Shown here: piece after piece, positions 1-7,238 of the stretch
Numbering within the stretch: the first letter of the stretch is position 1
How the letters are laid out: the number at the start of each line of letters is the position of its first letter
Source of the DNA: an uncultured Lachnospiraceae bacterium
Lineage (GTDB): Bacteria > Bacillota_A > Clostridia > Lachnospirales > Lachnospiraceae
Length of the DNA stretch: 8,462 bases
Reading direction: 5' to 3'
Assembly: GCA_947178085.1 (NCBI GenBank)
Contig: CAMWWS010000101.1
Span: 1 to 8,462, forward strand
The notes under the pieces: generated by a model
Told to the model about the DNA's origin: nothing
Database searches by the model: none
What the model saw: the letters and a program-made list of their open reading frames with translations, nothing else
Position numbers and translations under genes: made by a program

Positions 1-327
1 TGCAAGCTCTGCTAACAGTATATCATTCGTTGCCGCTCCAAGCGGCGCTAAAATATTGGTAAATACGGAAATAAGTGTAATTGCATAAACTGTCGAAAAC
101 GTAAAGCGCAGACCGAATTTCCAGATGGAAAATAACAAAATTGGAATATTCAGCATAAAAATGAGCGTTCCCGTCTCTACAGGCAGGAATCTGCTTATTA
201 TAATGGCAATACCGGTCACACCGCCCGGCGCCATGTTATTCGGATCGATAAACAGGCTGACAGCAGCAGCATAAATAAAAGCCATAACCGTAATAATGAT
301 ATATTTTTTTATATTATCTCTCTTCAT
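1..327 (-). CDS. YitT family membrane protein, N-terminal part (C-terminus beyond the left edge)
   Basis: The 109 visible residues start at the ATG at 325-327, the first possible start after an in-frame TAA just upstream, and stay open to base 1. They show three hydrophobic stretches suited to membrane spanning at about residues 9-27, 53-70 and 74-95. Between the first two lies a DPNNMAPGGVTGIA segment (28-41), the hallmark of the YitT/DUF161 family of multi-pass inner-membrane proteins. Family members usually carry a soluble domain after about five membrane segments; that part is outside the window. The substrate and role of the family are largely unknown, and I assign none. No convincing Shine-Dalgarno sequence precedes the ATG. 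The gene lies 70 bases behind ilvA with no terminator hairpin between them, so it could be read through from ilvA or use the weak promoter candidate noted separately. Family is fairly sure; function is not. Confidence 0.85.
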   Translation of the reverse strand, partial: MKRDNIKKYIIITVMAFIYAAAVSLFIDPNNMAPGGVTGIAIIISRFLPVETGTLIFMLNIPILLFSIWKFGLRFTFSTVYAITLISVFTNILAPLGAATNDILLAELA

Positions 328-341
328 ATATTTAGTATTTG

Positions 342-347
342 ATTATA
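342..347 (-). promoter_or_regulatory. Possible -10 element for the YitT gene
   Basis: The minus strand reads TATAAT here, a perfect -10 match, 14 bases before the YitT ATG. No good TTGACA-like element sits 16-18 bases further upstream, and there is no extended -10 TG. If used, transcription would start only about 8-10 bases before the ATG, leaving no room for a ribosome binding site. In AT-rich intergenic DNA such a match can easily be chance, so this is a weak call. Confidence 0.22.
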
Positions 348-397
348 TTCCGTTATTATTCACATCCAGCATTTAACAGAATCCATTAATCCACTTT

Positions 398-1612
398 CTA
401 AATACTTGCCCGCACCAGTTCCGGTCTGTATCCGTTCTCTTCAAGCGCTTTGATTATCTGATTTTTATGTTCCGTACCGTAAGCTTCCATCGTAATCCGC
501 AGTTCCACTGCCGCATTTCTGTTAATTGATACGAACTGATTATGTTCAAGCTTAATTACATTTCCACTCTGCTTTGCAATTATATCAGACACTCTTGACA
601 ATTCACCCGGCTTATCCGGAAGCAGTACCGATACGGTAAATATTCTGTCGCGCATTACAAGCCCCTGCTGTACAACTGACGACATGGTAATTACATCCAT
701 GTTTCCGCCGCTCATAATTGACACAATCTTCTTATTTTTTACTCCCAGATGTTTGAGTGCCGCAACCGTAAGCAATCCTGAATTTTCCACAATCATCTTG
801 TGATTCTCAACCATATCCAGAAACGCCACTACAAGTTCCTCATCTTCTACGGTAACGATATCATCCAGATTTTTGCTGACATAAGGGAAAATTTTACTGC
901 CCGGTGTCTTTACTGCCGTACCGTCTGCAATCGTATTCACGCTGTCAAGTGTAGTAACCTTTCCGGTTTTTACCGATTCCTGCATACAGTTTGCTCCGGC
1001 GGGCTCCACTCCGATTACCTTAATCTTTGGATTTAGCAGCTTTGCAAGCGTAGAAACCCCTGCTGCCAGACCGCCTCCGCCGATTGGTACCAGAATATAA
1101 TCCACTAACGGCAGCTCTTTGATAATTTCCATGGCAATAGTACCCTGTCCGGTAGCTACATCTAAATCGTCAAACGGATGAACAAATGTATATCCTTTTT
1201 CCTCCGAAAGCTTATATGCATACTCGCATGCTTCGTCATAAACATCGCCATACAGGACTACTTCGGCACCATAACCTTTAGTTCTGTTGACCTTAATAAG
1301 AGGAGTCGTCGTGGGCATTACAATAGTTGCTTTGACCCCATAGCACTTCGCTGCATATGCAACTCCCTGTGCATGATTTCCCGCTGAAGCCGTAATCAGT
1401 CCCTTCTGCCTTTCTTCATCTGACAGGGTACTCATTTTATAATATGCGCCTCTTAACTTATATGCTCCAGTAAGCTGCATATTCTCCGGCTTCAAATACA
1501 CCTTGTTCCCTGTCTGTGCACTGAAATAATCGCTGTACACCAGTTTCGTCTCCTGTGTAACCTTTTTGACAACCTCGCAGGCTTCTTCAAATTTTTCTAA
1601 TGATAATTCCAT
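398..1612 (-). CDS. ilvA: Threonine ammonia-lyase (threonine dehydratase), medium form with C-terminal ACT domain
   Basis: This pyridoxal-phosphate enzyme of the cytosol deaminates L-threonine to 2-oxobutanoate and ammonia. The reaction is the first step toward isoleucine, or a catabolic step. The 404 residues fit the medium-length family: a fold-type II PLP domain (about 1-320), then one ACT-like regulatory domain (about 326-400). The PLP lysine is K52 in TGAYKLRGA; SAGNH (76-80) binds the substrate carboxylate; the glycine loop GGGGLAAG (178-185) holds the cofactor phosphate; SGGN (301-304) contacts the pyridine ring. The lysine motif has A-Y where many relatives have S-F. The ACT region suggests allosteric control, but the ligand cannot be read here. 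The ATG at 1610-1612 has a strong GGGAGAAGG site at 1623-1631 with about 10 bases spacing. It follows ftsY by 20 bases, so cotranscription is likely. A purely catabolic role (tdcB-like) is the main alternative. Confidence 0.93.
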   Translation of the reverse strand: MELSLEKFEEACEVVKKVTQETKLVYSDYFSAQTGNKVYLKPENMQLTGAYKLRGAYYKMSTLSDEERQKGLITASAGNHAQGVAYAAKCYGVKATIVMPTTTPLIKVNRTKGYGAEVVLYGDVYDEACEYAYKLSEEKGYTFVHPFDDLDVATGQGTIAMEIIKELPLVDYILVPIGGGGLAAGVSTLAKLLNPKIKVIGVEPAGANCMQESVKTGKVTTLDSVNTIADGTAVKTPGSKIFPYVSKNLDDIVTVEDEELVVAFLDMVENHKMIVENSGLLTVAALKHLGVKNKKIVSIMSGGNMDVITMSSVVQQGLVMRDRIFTVSVLLPDKPGELSRVSDIIAKQSGNVIKLEHNQFVSINRNAAVELRITMEAYGTEHKNQIIKALEENGYRPELVRASI

Positions 1613-1632
1613 AATTCCGTTACCTTCTCCCT

Positions 1633-2562
1633 TTACTCTGTAACAAACAGCGCATTAACAAACTGCTCTGCATCAAATTTCTGTAAATCCTCAATCGTTT
1701 CCCCGACGCCTATATACTTCACCGGAATCTTCAGTTCTGACTGAATCGCTACAGCGATTCCTCCCTTAGCTGTTCCATCCATCTTGGTCAGTATTATTCC
1801 GGTCAGCTCTGTCACTTCTCCAAACTCCTTCGCCTGCTGTAATGCATTCTGCCCTGTCGAAGCATCCAATACTACCAGATTTTCCCTATGAACACCCGGG
1901 AACTCCTTATCAATGATACGATTGATTTTTTTCAGCTCTTCCATCAGATTTTTCTTGTTGTGAAGGCGTCCTGCCGTATCACACAGCAGTACGTCAGCAT
2001 TTCTTGCCCTTGCCGCCGTCACAGCGTCAAAAACGACACTCGCCGGATCCGAGCCTTCGTTACCGCCTATTATGTCCACCCCGGCCCTATTCGCCCACTC
2101 GGTTAACTGCTCGCCTGCCGCGGCACGGAAAGTATCAGCAGCCGCAAGTAATACTTTTCTTCCCTGTTCTTTTAACTTACCTGCGAGTTTTCCGATAGAA
2201 GTAGTCTTTCCGACGCCGTTGACCCCAATAACAAGTATTACAGACTGCTTATGCTCAAATTCATAGGCAGTTTCCCCTACCTGCATCTGTTCCTTGATAT
2301 TCTTAATCAGGAATTCCTTACATTCATTCGGTTCTTTAATATGGTTTTCCTTTACCTGAGCACGAAGTTTCTCTAAAATCTCCTCGGTAGCATTCACCCC
2401 GATATCGCCCATAATCAGAATTTCTTCCAGTTCTTCATAGAAATCCTCATCTATATACGAAAAACCATTGAACACAGCGTCAATTCCATGTACAATATTA
2501 TTCCTTGTCTTTGCCAATCCGTCTTTTAATCTGGTAAAAAAACCTTTTTTCTCTTCACTCAT
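1633..2562 (-). CDS. ftsY: Signal recognition particle receptor FtsY (SRP GTPase)
   Basis: FtsY is the membrane-associated receptor that pairs with the Ffh-RNA complex and delivers ribosomes translating membrane or secreted proteins to the translocon; both GTPases hydrolyse GTP on release. The 309 residues comprise a four-helix N domain (about 10-95) and the G domain. G-domain motifs are P-loop GVNGVGKTT (113-121), DTFRAAA (143-149, the insertion box characteristic of SRP GTPases), DTAGR (195-199) and the guanine-specificity motif TKMD (259-262), followed by GTAKGG. The long acidic A domain of E. coli FtsY is absent; only a short basic N-terminus ([16 protein letters not shown]) precedes the N domain, as in most Gram-positives, and it may be the membrane-contacting helix. 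The ATG overlaps the smc stop by one base (TAATG), implying translational coupling; an AAGGA lies 12 bases upstream inside smc. All catalytic motifs are intact. Confidence 0.97.
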   Translation of the reverse strand: MSEEKKGFFTRLKDGLAKTRNNIVHGIDAVFNGFSYIDEDFYEELEEILIMGDIGVNATEEILEKLRAQVKENHIKEPNECKEFLIKNIKEQMQVGETAYEFEHKQSVILVIGVNGVGKTTSIGKLAGKLKEQGRKVLLAAADTFRAAAGEQLTEWANRAGVDIIGGNEGSDPASVVFDAVTAARARNADVLLCDTAGRLHNKKNLMEELKKINRIIDKEFPGVHRENLVVLDASTGQNALQQAKEFGEVTELTGIILTKMDGTAKGGIAVAIQSELKIPVKYIGVGETIEDLQKFDAEQFVNALFVTE

Positions 2563-5500
2563 TAATCATCCAATTCCTTATCAATCAAATTTACACTTAC
2601 CAACGTAGAAACACCTTTTTCCTGCATCGTAATACCATACAGTCTGTCAGCCTTCTCCATAGTTCCGCGCCTATGGGTAATGACGATGAACTGAGTATTC
2701 TTCGTCAGCTTATGTAGATATTTTGCAAACCGCGCGACATTATTCTCGTCCAATGCCGCCTCAATCTCATCAAGAAGACAGAACGGCGACGGTTTCAGAT
2801 TCTGTATAGCAAACAGAAGACAAATAGCAGTAAGCGACTTCTCACCACCGGACATCTGCATCATATTTACCAGCTTCTTTCCGGGCGGCTGTGCAATAAT
2901 ACGGATTCCTGCCTCTAAGACATCTTCATCTTCTATAAGCTCCAAAGTACCCCGGCCTCCTCCGAACAATTCTTTGAATACCTTATCAAATTCCTTATTT
3001 ATTTCAGCGAATTTCTCAGTAAACTGCCTGCGCATGGAGGTATCCAGTTCTTCTATGATACCCAGCAGAGTCTGCTCCGCTTCTACCAAATCGTCATGCT
3101 GTGTCTTTAAGAAAGTATATCTTTCCATAAGGTTCTTGTAATCCTCAATGGCATTGACATTGACATCTCCCAGTTTTCGGATTTCGTCCTTTAATCTGGA
3201 AATATCTTTCTTCATTGCTGATAAATCCGTCATTTCTTCATCTCGCATAGCGGAGGCATCTGAAAGTGTAATTTCATATTCTTCCCACATATAGTTTATC
3301 TGAGCCTCAATGGATTCTTCCATTTTTTCCTTCTGGCCGTTCAGACGATACACCTCTTTATCCAGAGAATTCATCTGCTGGGAAAGTGTTTCCCTTTCGG
3401 TAAAGAAATTCTTCTGTTTAGCCGAGAGTTCTTCCTTAGAAGCAATATCCTCTTTAAGCTTTGTCTCAGTTTCTGACTGTGTTGTATGCGAAGCGAGAAT
3501 AGTTTTCTCTAACTCTACAATGTTCTGTTTTCTGCGTTCTACCTCTTCTTTGCCGAGTTTAAGTCCATCCTGCACTTCTTTGAGCTCAAGTTCATAACGC
3601 TCAACCTCTCCCAGAATACGGTCAACATTCTGCTTATGGAACTCTGCCTTCTGTCGCATCTTCTCAACTTCTACATCCCACTCGGATACCTTCGCATTCT
3701 GCTCGGACTCTTTTACGCGCTGCTCTTCCAACTGGCTCTGGTATACTGCAATACGGGCTTCCATATCCTTCTCTAACTGTTCGGAAGCTTCCAGTTCTTT
3801 AGTAATATCACCTTTGCTGCCCTGAATCTCCTGCAGTTGGTTATCCATTTCCGTCTCTTCTGCCTGCAGTTCGCCAAAGCCCTCTGCCACTTCATCCTTA
3901 CGTTCATTTGCCTGAATCACATTCAGTCTCGCCGTATTCTGCTCAATGAATTTACGCTGCAGCTGTCCCTTGATATCTTCTATTTCAAGACGCAGTTTAT
4001 TTCTCTTATTTTTTGTAGCTTCTATATCTTCTAAAAGCCTGTCTATTTCTACAACATATTGCTTAACCTTTTTTTCTAATTCCTCCATCTCACGGCGACG
4101 CCCTAAAAGATTACTGTTATTCTTGAATGTACCACCGCTTATAGCGCCTCCCGGAACAAGCAGTTCGCCCTCTGTAGTTACCATACGTATGCTGTAATGG
4201 AATTTCCCCGCAATCCTTACTGCATTATCCATATTATCAACTACAACTATGCGTCCAAGCATTGATTTGGCAACATTTTGGTATTTTTTATCTATCTTTA
4301 CCAATTCATCCGCCATACCGATAACGCCTTTTTCATTAAGAACCTGCTTATTATTAAACTCCTGCGGATTCGTAATGCTGGTAAGCGGCAGGAATGTAGC
4401 ACGTCCCGCCTTGGTACGCTTCAAATACGTAATCATACTCTTAGCAGTTTCTTCATCTTCCGTAACGATATTCTGAATATTACCGCCGAGCGCTGTCTCA
4501 ATTGCCGTTTCATATTTCGCATCTACCTGAATGATATCCGCTACTACGCCGATGATACCCTTATGCTCATGTTTCTGCTCCATAACGGCCTTTACGGCGC
4601 CGCCATAACCTTCATAACGCTCCGTCAGATTGGAAAGTGCCTCAAGCTTGGACTTTTCCTGATGATAGGAAACCTGAGTATCACGCAGCTTCTGATCCTT
4701 ATCTGCCAGTTCTTCCCTCATTCCTGCCAGCTTTTCTTCCAAAGTCTCCTGATTATCCTGCAATTCCTGAATAGCATTGCTTACCTTCTCAAATTCTTCT
4801 TCCAGATTTTTGATTGTTTCAGTCTGTGCTGCCTCATCCGACTTAGCACGCAGTATTCGGGAATTCAATTCCGACTTCCGGATTTGAATCTGCTCTAACA
4901 TTGTATCAAAACGTTCCATTTTGGACTTAATGGTAGCCCTGTTATTCAGAGCGTCAAAAATTGTATTCTTATCAGATTCAATCTGTCCGTTAATCTCATC
5001 TATCTTATTTTGTACGCTCTCTAAAAGCTCCCTGGCTTCCTCACGCGCTTTCTGCAACACATCAAGCTTTTCATCTATTTCATTCTTTTCTTTAAGGATT
5101 CCTTCCTTTTCCTGCTCTCTCTCATTAATTGCCGACTGAATAGTATCGATTCGGGTAAGTAAATGCTCTTCATTACCTTGGGCAGAATTAATCTGCTCCT
5201 TTAGCACATTTATCTCGCCTTCCAGTTTTGAACGCATAACGCCCGTATCCGTAAGCGAAGCCCTTGCCGCCTCGATTTCCTGATCCAGAATTTCCAGCCT
5301 TGACTCTATCTGCTCATATTCTTCTTTGATACTTTCATATTTTTGGGTTGTTTCCGCTAAATCACCGTTTGCAATATTCAATTTCTCCTCAACTGCATCC
5401 AACTGGCTTTTAACTTTAACATTTTCCACCAGAAAAGCATTGACATCAAGAGTTTTTAATTCTTCTTTTTTCCGCAGATATATTCTTGCTTTTTCAGACT

Positions 5501-6122
5501 GTTTTCCAAGAGGTTCTATCTGCTTCTCAAGTTCTGCCAGAATATCATTTACCCGGCCGAGGTTCTGTTTCTCATCTTCCAGTTTCTTCTGCGCCGCATA
5601 TTTTCTCCGTTTAAATTTAACAATACCCGCTGCTTCATCAAAAAGCTCACGGCGTTCCTCAGGTTTACCGCTGAGGATTTTATCAATCTGTCCCTGACCG
5701 ATAATAGAATAACCTTCTTTACCGATACCTGTATCATAAAAAAGCTCATTAACATCCTTTAAACGACACATAGTTCCGTTTATCATGTACTCGCTTTCGC
5801 CTGAACGGTACAATCTTCTTGAGACCGTAACCTCATCATAGTCAATGGCAAGCTGATGGTCAGAGTTATCCAGTGTAATAGCTACATATGCATATCCCAG
5901 AGCCTTTCGCATCTCCGTACCCGAGAAAATGACATCCTGCATGGAAGCACCACGTAACTGCTTAATACGCTGTTCACCAAGTACCCATCTTACCGCATCA
6001 GCAACATTACTCTTTCCGCTTCCGTTCGGACCAACGATACCTGTTATACCATTATGAAACTGAAATGTAATTTTATTTGCAAAAGATTTAAAACCCTGTA
6101 CTTCAATACTCTTTAGATACAT
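2562..6122 (-). CDS. smc: Chromosome segregation protein SMC (structural maintenance of chromosomes ATPase)
   Basis: SMC dimers form a ring with the kleisin ScpA and ScpB, load near the origin via ParB and extrude DNA loops so that sister chromosomes separate. The 1186 residues match the usual bacterial length. The order is: N-terminal ATPase half with Walker A GPNGSGKS (31-38); coiled coil about 170-500; hinge about 503-675, which includes GGAISGG (658-664), a glycine-rich stretch typical of the dimerising hinge; returning coil about 675-980; C-terminal half with the conserved GDVNVNAIED (985-994), ABC signature SGGEK (1091-1095) and Walker B FCLLDE (1114-1119), whose final Glu is catalytic. 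The reading frame is uninterrupted. The ATG at 6120-6122 has a GAGG site 5 bases upstream. It sits 48 bases behind rnc and overlaps ftsY by one base, the classic clostridial and Bacillus order. scpA and scpB are not in this window. Confidence 0.98.
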   Translation of the reverse strand: MYLKSIEVQGFKSFANKITFQFHNGITGIVGPNGSGKSNVADAVRWVLGEQRIKQLRGASMQDVIFSGTEMRKALGYAYVAITLDNSDHQLAIDYDEVTVSRRLYRSGESEYMINGTMCRLKDVNELFYDTGIGKEGYSIIGQGQIDKILSGKPEERRELFDEAAGIVKFKRRKYAAQKKLEDEKQNLGRVNDILAELEKQIEPLGKQSEKARIYLRKKEELKTLDVNAFLVENVKVKSQLDAVEEKLNIANGDLAETTQKYESIKEEYEQIESRLEILDQEIEAARASLTDTGVMRSKLEGEINVLKEQINSAQGNEEHLLTRIDTIQSAINEREQEKEGILKEKNEIDEKLDVLQKAREEARELLESVQNKIDEINGQIESDKNTIFDALNNRATIKSKMERFDTMLEQIQIRKSELNSRILRAKSDEAAQTETIKNLEEEFEKVSNAIQELQDNQETLEEKLAGMREELADKDQKLRDTQVSYHQEKSKLEALSNLTERYEGYGGAVKAVMEQKHEHKGIIGVVADIIQVDAKYETAIETALGGNIQNIVTEDEETAKSMITYLKRTKAGRATFLPLTSITNPQEFNNKQVLNEKGVIGMADELVKIDKKYQNVAKSMLGRIVVVDNMDNAVRIAGKFHYSIRMVTTEGELLVPGGAISGGTFKNNSNLLGRRREMEELEKKVKQYVVEIDRLLEDIEATKNKRNKLRLEIEDIKGQLQRKFIEQNTARLNVIQANERKDEVAEGFGELQAEETEMDNQLQEIQGSKGDITKELEASEQLEKDMEARIAVYQSQLEEQRVKESEQNAKVSEWDVEVEKMRQKAEFHKQNVDRILGEVERYELELKEVQDGLKLGKEEVERRKQNIVELEKTILASHTTQSETETKLKEDIASKEELSAKQKNFFTERETLSQQMNSLDKEVYRLNGQKEKMEESIEAQINYMWEEYEITLSDASAMRDEEMTDLSAMKKDISRLKDEIRKLGDVNVNAIEDYKNLMERYTFLKTQHDDLVEAEQTLLGIIEELDTSMRRQFTEKFAEINKEFDKVFKELFGGGRGTLELIEDEDVLEAGIRIIAQPPGKKLVNMMQMSGGEKSLTAICLLFAIQNLKPSPFCLLDEIEAALDENNVARFAKYLHKLTKNTQFIVITHRRGTMEKADRLYGITMQEKGVSTLVSVNLIDKELDD

Positions 6123-6170
6123 ATATACCTCGCATATATACTTATTTCTCTATTCGAAAAATTTGCGTCA

Positions 6171-6854
6171 TTATTTAAGCATTTTAAGTGCTTCATAGGC
6201 CGCATTCTGCTCTGCTGACTTTTTGGTTCTTCCCGAACCCGTGCCAATCTTTTTTTCATCTATTCTGGCTTCTACAATGAACTTTTTATCATGGTCCGGA
6301 CCTTCCTCACTGACAAGTTCATAATGAAGGATTCCTCTGTTTTCACGCTGAACATACTCCTGCAGCGTCGTCTTGGAATCATAGAACAACTGTTTATGCG
6401 TAAGATCCGAAAGAACAAATTTATGAATCAGGGATTTTGCCTGCTCCATTCCTCCGTCTAAGTATACTGCTCCTATAATCGCTTCCATCACATCAGAGAT
6501 TATGGAGTCCTTGTTTCTGCCTCCTGTCATCTCTTCGCCTTTGCCAAGCTGTATATATTCTTCCAGCCCAAACGTTCTTGCACAATATGCAAGAGCCGAT
6601 TCACATACCATAGATGCCCTCAGCTTGGTAAGCTCTCCCTCAGACATTGACAAATTACCATGAAACAGAAACTCGCTGGAAACTAACTCCAATACGGCAT
6701 CTCCCAGAAATTCAAGCCGTTCATAGTCACCATATTTATTGATTTTCTGCTCATTGGCAAAAGAGCTGTGCGTTAATGCCTGCTTAAGCAGAAGCTTGTC
6801 CTCGAAAGAATATTCTATTATATTTTCCAGTTCTTCTATAGATATCTGTCTCAT
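6171..6854 (-). CDS. rnc: Ribonuclease III
   Basis: RNase III cuts double-stranded RNA with Mg2+; it processes the rRNA precursor and trims or destabilises structured and antisense-paired transcripts. From the ATG at 6852-6854 the protein has 227 residues, the normal family size. The catalytic domain (about 1-150) carries the signature ERLEFLGDA (45-53), giving acidic residues E45, E48 and D52, and a second acidic pair D121/E124 in SDVMEAIIGAVYLDGG. A double-stranded RNA binding domain fills about 159-227 and ends with the typical KKSAEQNAA helix. The frame can be opened 9 codons earlier at a TTG (6881), but that start has no ribosome binding site. The ATG has GGAAG 3 bases and GGAAAG 10 bases upstream, so I prefer it. 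smc follows after 48 bases. Two hairpins separate the gene from acpP and may form part of its leader. Confidence 0.95.
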   Translation of the reverse strand: MRQISIEELENIIEYSFEDKLLLKQALTHSSFANEQKINKYGDYERLEFLGDAVLELVSSEFLFHGNLSMSEGELTKLRASMVCESALAYCARTFGLEEYIQLGKGEEMTGGRNKDSIISDVMEAIIGAVYLDGGMEQAKSLIHKFVLSDLTHKQLFYDSKTTLQEYVQRENRGILHYELVSEEGPDHDKKFIVEARIDEKKIGTGSGRTKKSAEQNAAYEALKMLK

Positions 6855-6879
6855 CTGCTTCCAGCTTTCCAAACACAAC

Positions 6880-6914
6880 AAAAAACAACGGATGCCACGC
6901 TTCGCGAGTCATCC
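6880..6914 (-). terminator. Imperfect hairpin with T-rich tail in the rnc leader (terminator or regulatory stem)
   Basis: On the minus strand, GGATG (6910-6914) pairs with CATCC (6890-6894). Inside, CGC pairs with GCG around a GAA loop; between the two stems lies a short internal loop holding one more possible C-G pair. After a GTTG spacer comes a run of six T (6880-6885). The broken stem and the delayed T run make it a poor intrinsic terminator. It could instead be a second, weak terminator behind the one at 6922-6950, or a structured RNA element ahead of rnc. The pairing is seen in the sequence; the role is inferred. Confidence 0.4.
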
Positions 6915-6921
6915 TTATGTT

Positions 6922-6950
6922 AACAAAAACGCAAACTCAGCAGTCTGCGT
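6922..6950 (-). terminator. Intrinsic terminator behind acpP
   Basis: The minus strand forms a 9-pair stem, ACGCAGACT with AGTTTGCGT (one G-U pair), around a GCTG loop at 6929-6950. It is followed directly by TTTTGTT. It lies about 30 bases behind the acpP stop. The T run is short and interrupted, so termination may be partial and allow some readthrough into rnc. The opposite strand also shows a CTTTT after the stem, but no plus-strand gene is present to use it. Confidence 0.65.
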
Positions 6951-6980
6951 CTTTTATCACAACTGCCCAAACAGCTTTTC

Positions 6981-7220
6981 CTACATTGCTGAATCAATGG
7001 CATCCTTAATTAAGTTTACTGCCTCGCCTACCATTGTAATATTCTCGATTTTTTCTTCAGGTATTTCCAAATCAAATTCTTCTTCAATACCCATCACAAT
7101 CTGATAAATATCTAAAGAATCCGCGCCCAAATCCTCCATAAAAGTTGTTTCCATTGTAATTTCTTTTGGGTCCACGTTTAAAATATCCGCAATGATTTGT
7201 TTCAGTTTTTCGAATTCCAT
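6981..7220 (-). CDS. acpP: Acyl carrier protein
   Basis: ACP carries growing fatty acids as thioesters on a 4'-phosphopantetheine arm and serves the type II fatty acid synthase, PlsX and other acyltransferases in the cytosol. From the ATG at 7218-7220 the protein has 79 residues, close to the E. coli length. The prosthetic group attaches to Ser35 in the motif LGADSLD (31-37), and the sequence is strongly acidic as expected, with the recognition helix after the serine (IYQIVMGIEEEF). A TTG at 7230-7232 would add four residues (MAFI), but the AAGGAAGG site at 7233-7240 would then touch the start codon. With the ATG the spacing is 12 bases, long but usable, and MEFEKLK is a typical ACP beginning. 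It follows plsX by 18 bases, so the two are surely cotranscribed. A hairpin terminator follows the gene. Confidence 0.95.
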   Translation of the reverse strand: MEFEKLKQIIADILNVDPKEITMETTFMEDLGADSLDIYQIVMGIEEEFDLEIPEEKIENITMVGEAVNLIKDAIDSAM

Positions 7221-7238
7221 AATAAAAGCCAACCTTCC

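Noticed and set aside
4278..4898. A 206-codon open frame on the plus strand opposite smc
   Set aside because: It lies entirely antisense to the intact, highly conserved smc gene, has no visible ribosome binding site or known domain, and its composition follows from the coiled-coil codons read backwards. The other plus-strand open frames are rejected for the same reason.
3000..5500. Repetitive Glu/Lys/Gln-rich stretches in smc that could look like low-complexity repeats
   Set aside because: They are the heptad-patterned coiled-coil arms of SMC, not DNA repeats.
5549..5755. A 68-codon minus-strand open frame inside smc in another frame
   Set aside because: It is an out-of-frame shadow of the N-terminal part of smc, with no domain or start signal of its own.
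6123..6170. Possible promoter between rnc and smc
   Set aside because: The gap is AT-rich but I could not find a -35 and -10 pair with suitable spacing; a ribosome binding site is the only signal I can support.
6855..6881. A longer RNase III starting at a TTG
   Set aside because: The nine extra residues are not family-like, the TTG has no ribosome binding site, and the ATG nine codons later has one and gives the normal length.
7221..7232. A longer ACP starting at a TTG
   Set aside because: The ribosome binding site would abut the start codon, while the ATG start gives a typical ACP N-terminus.
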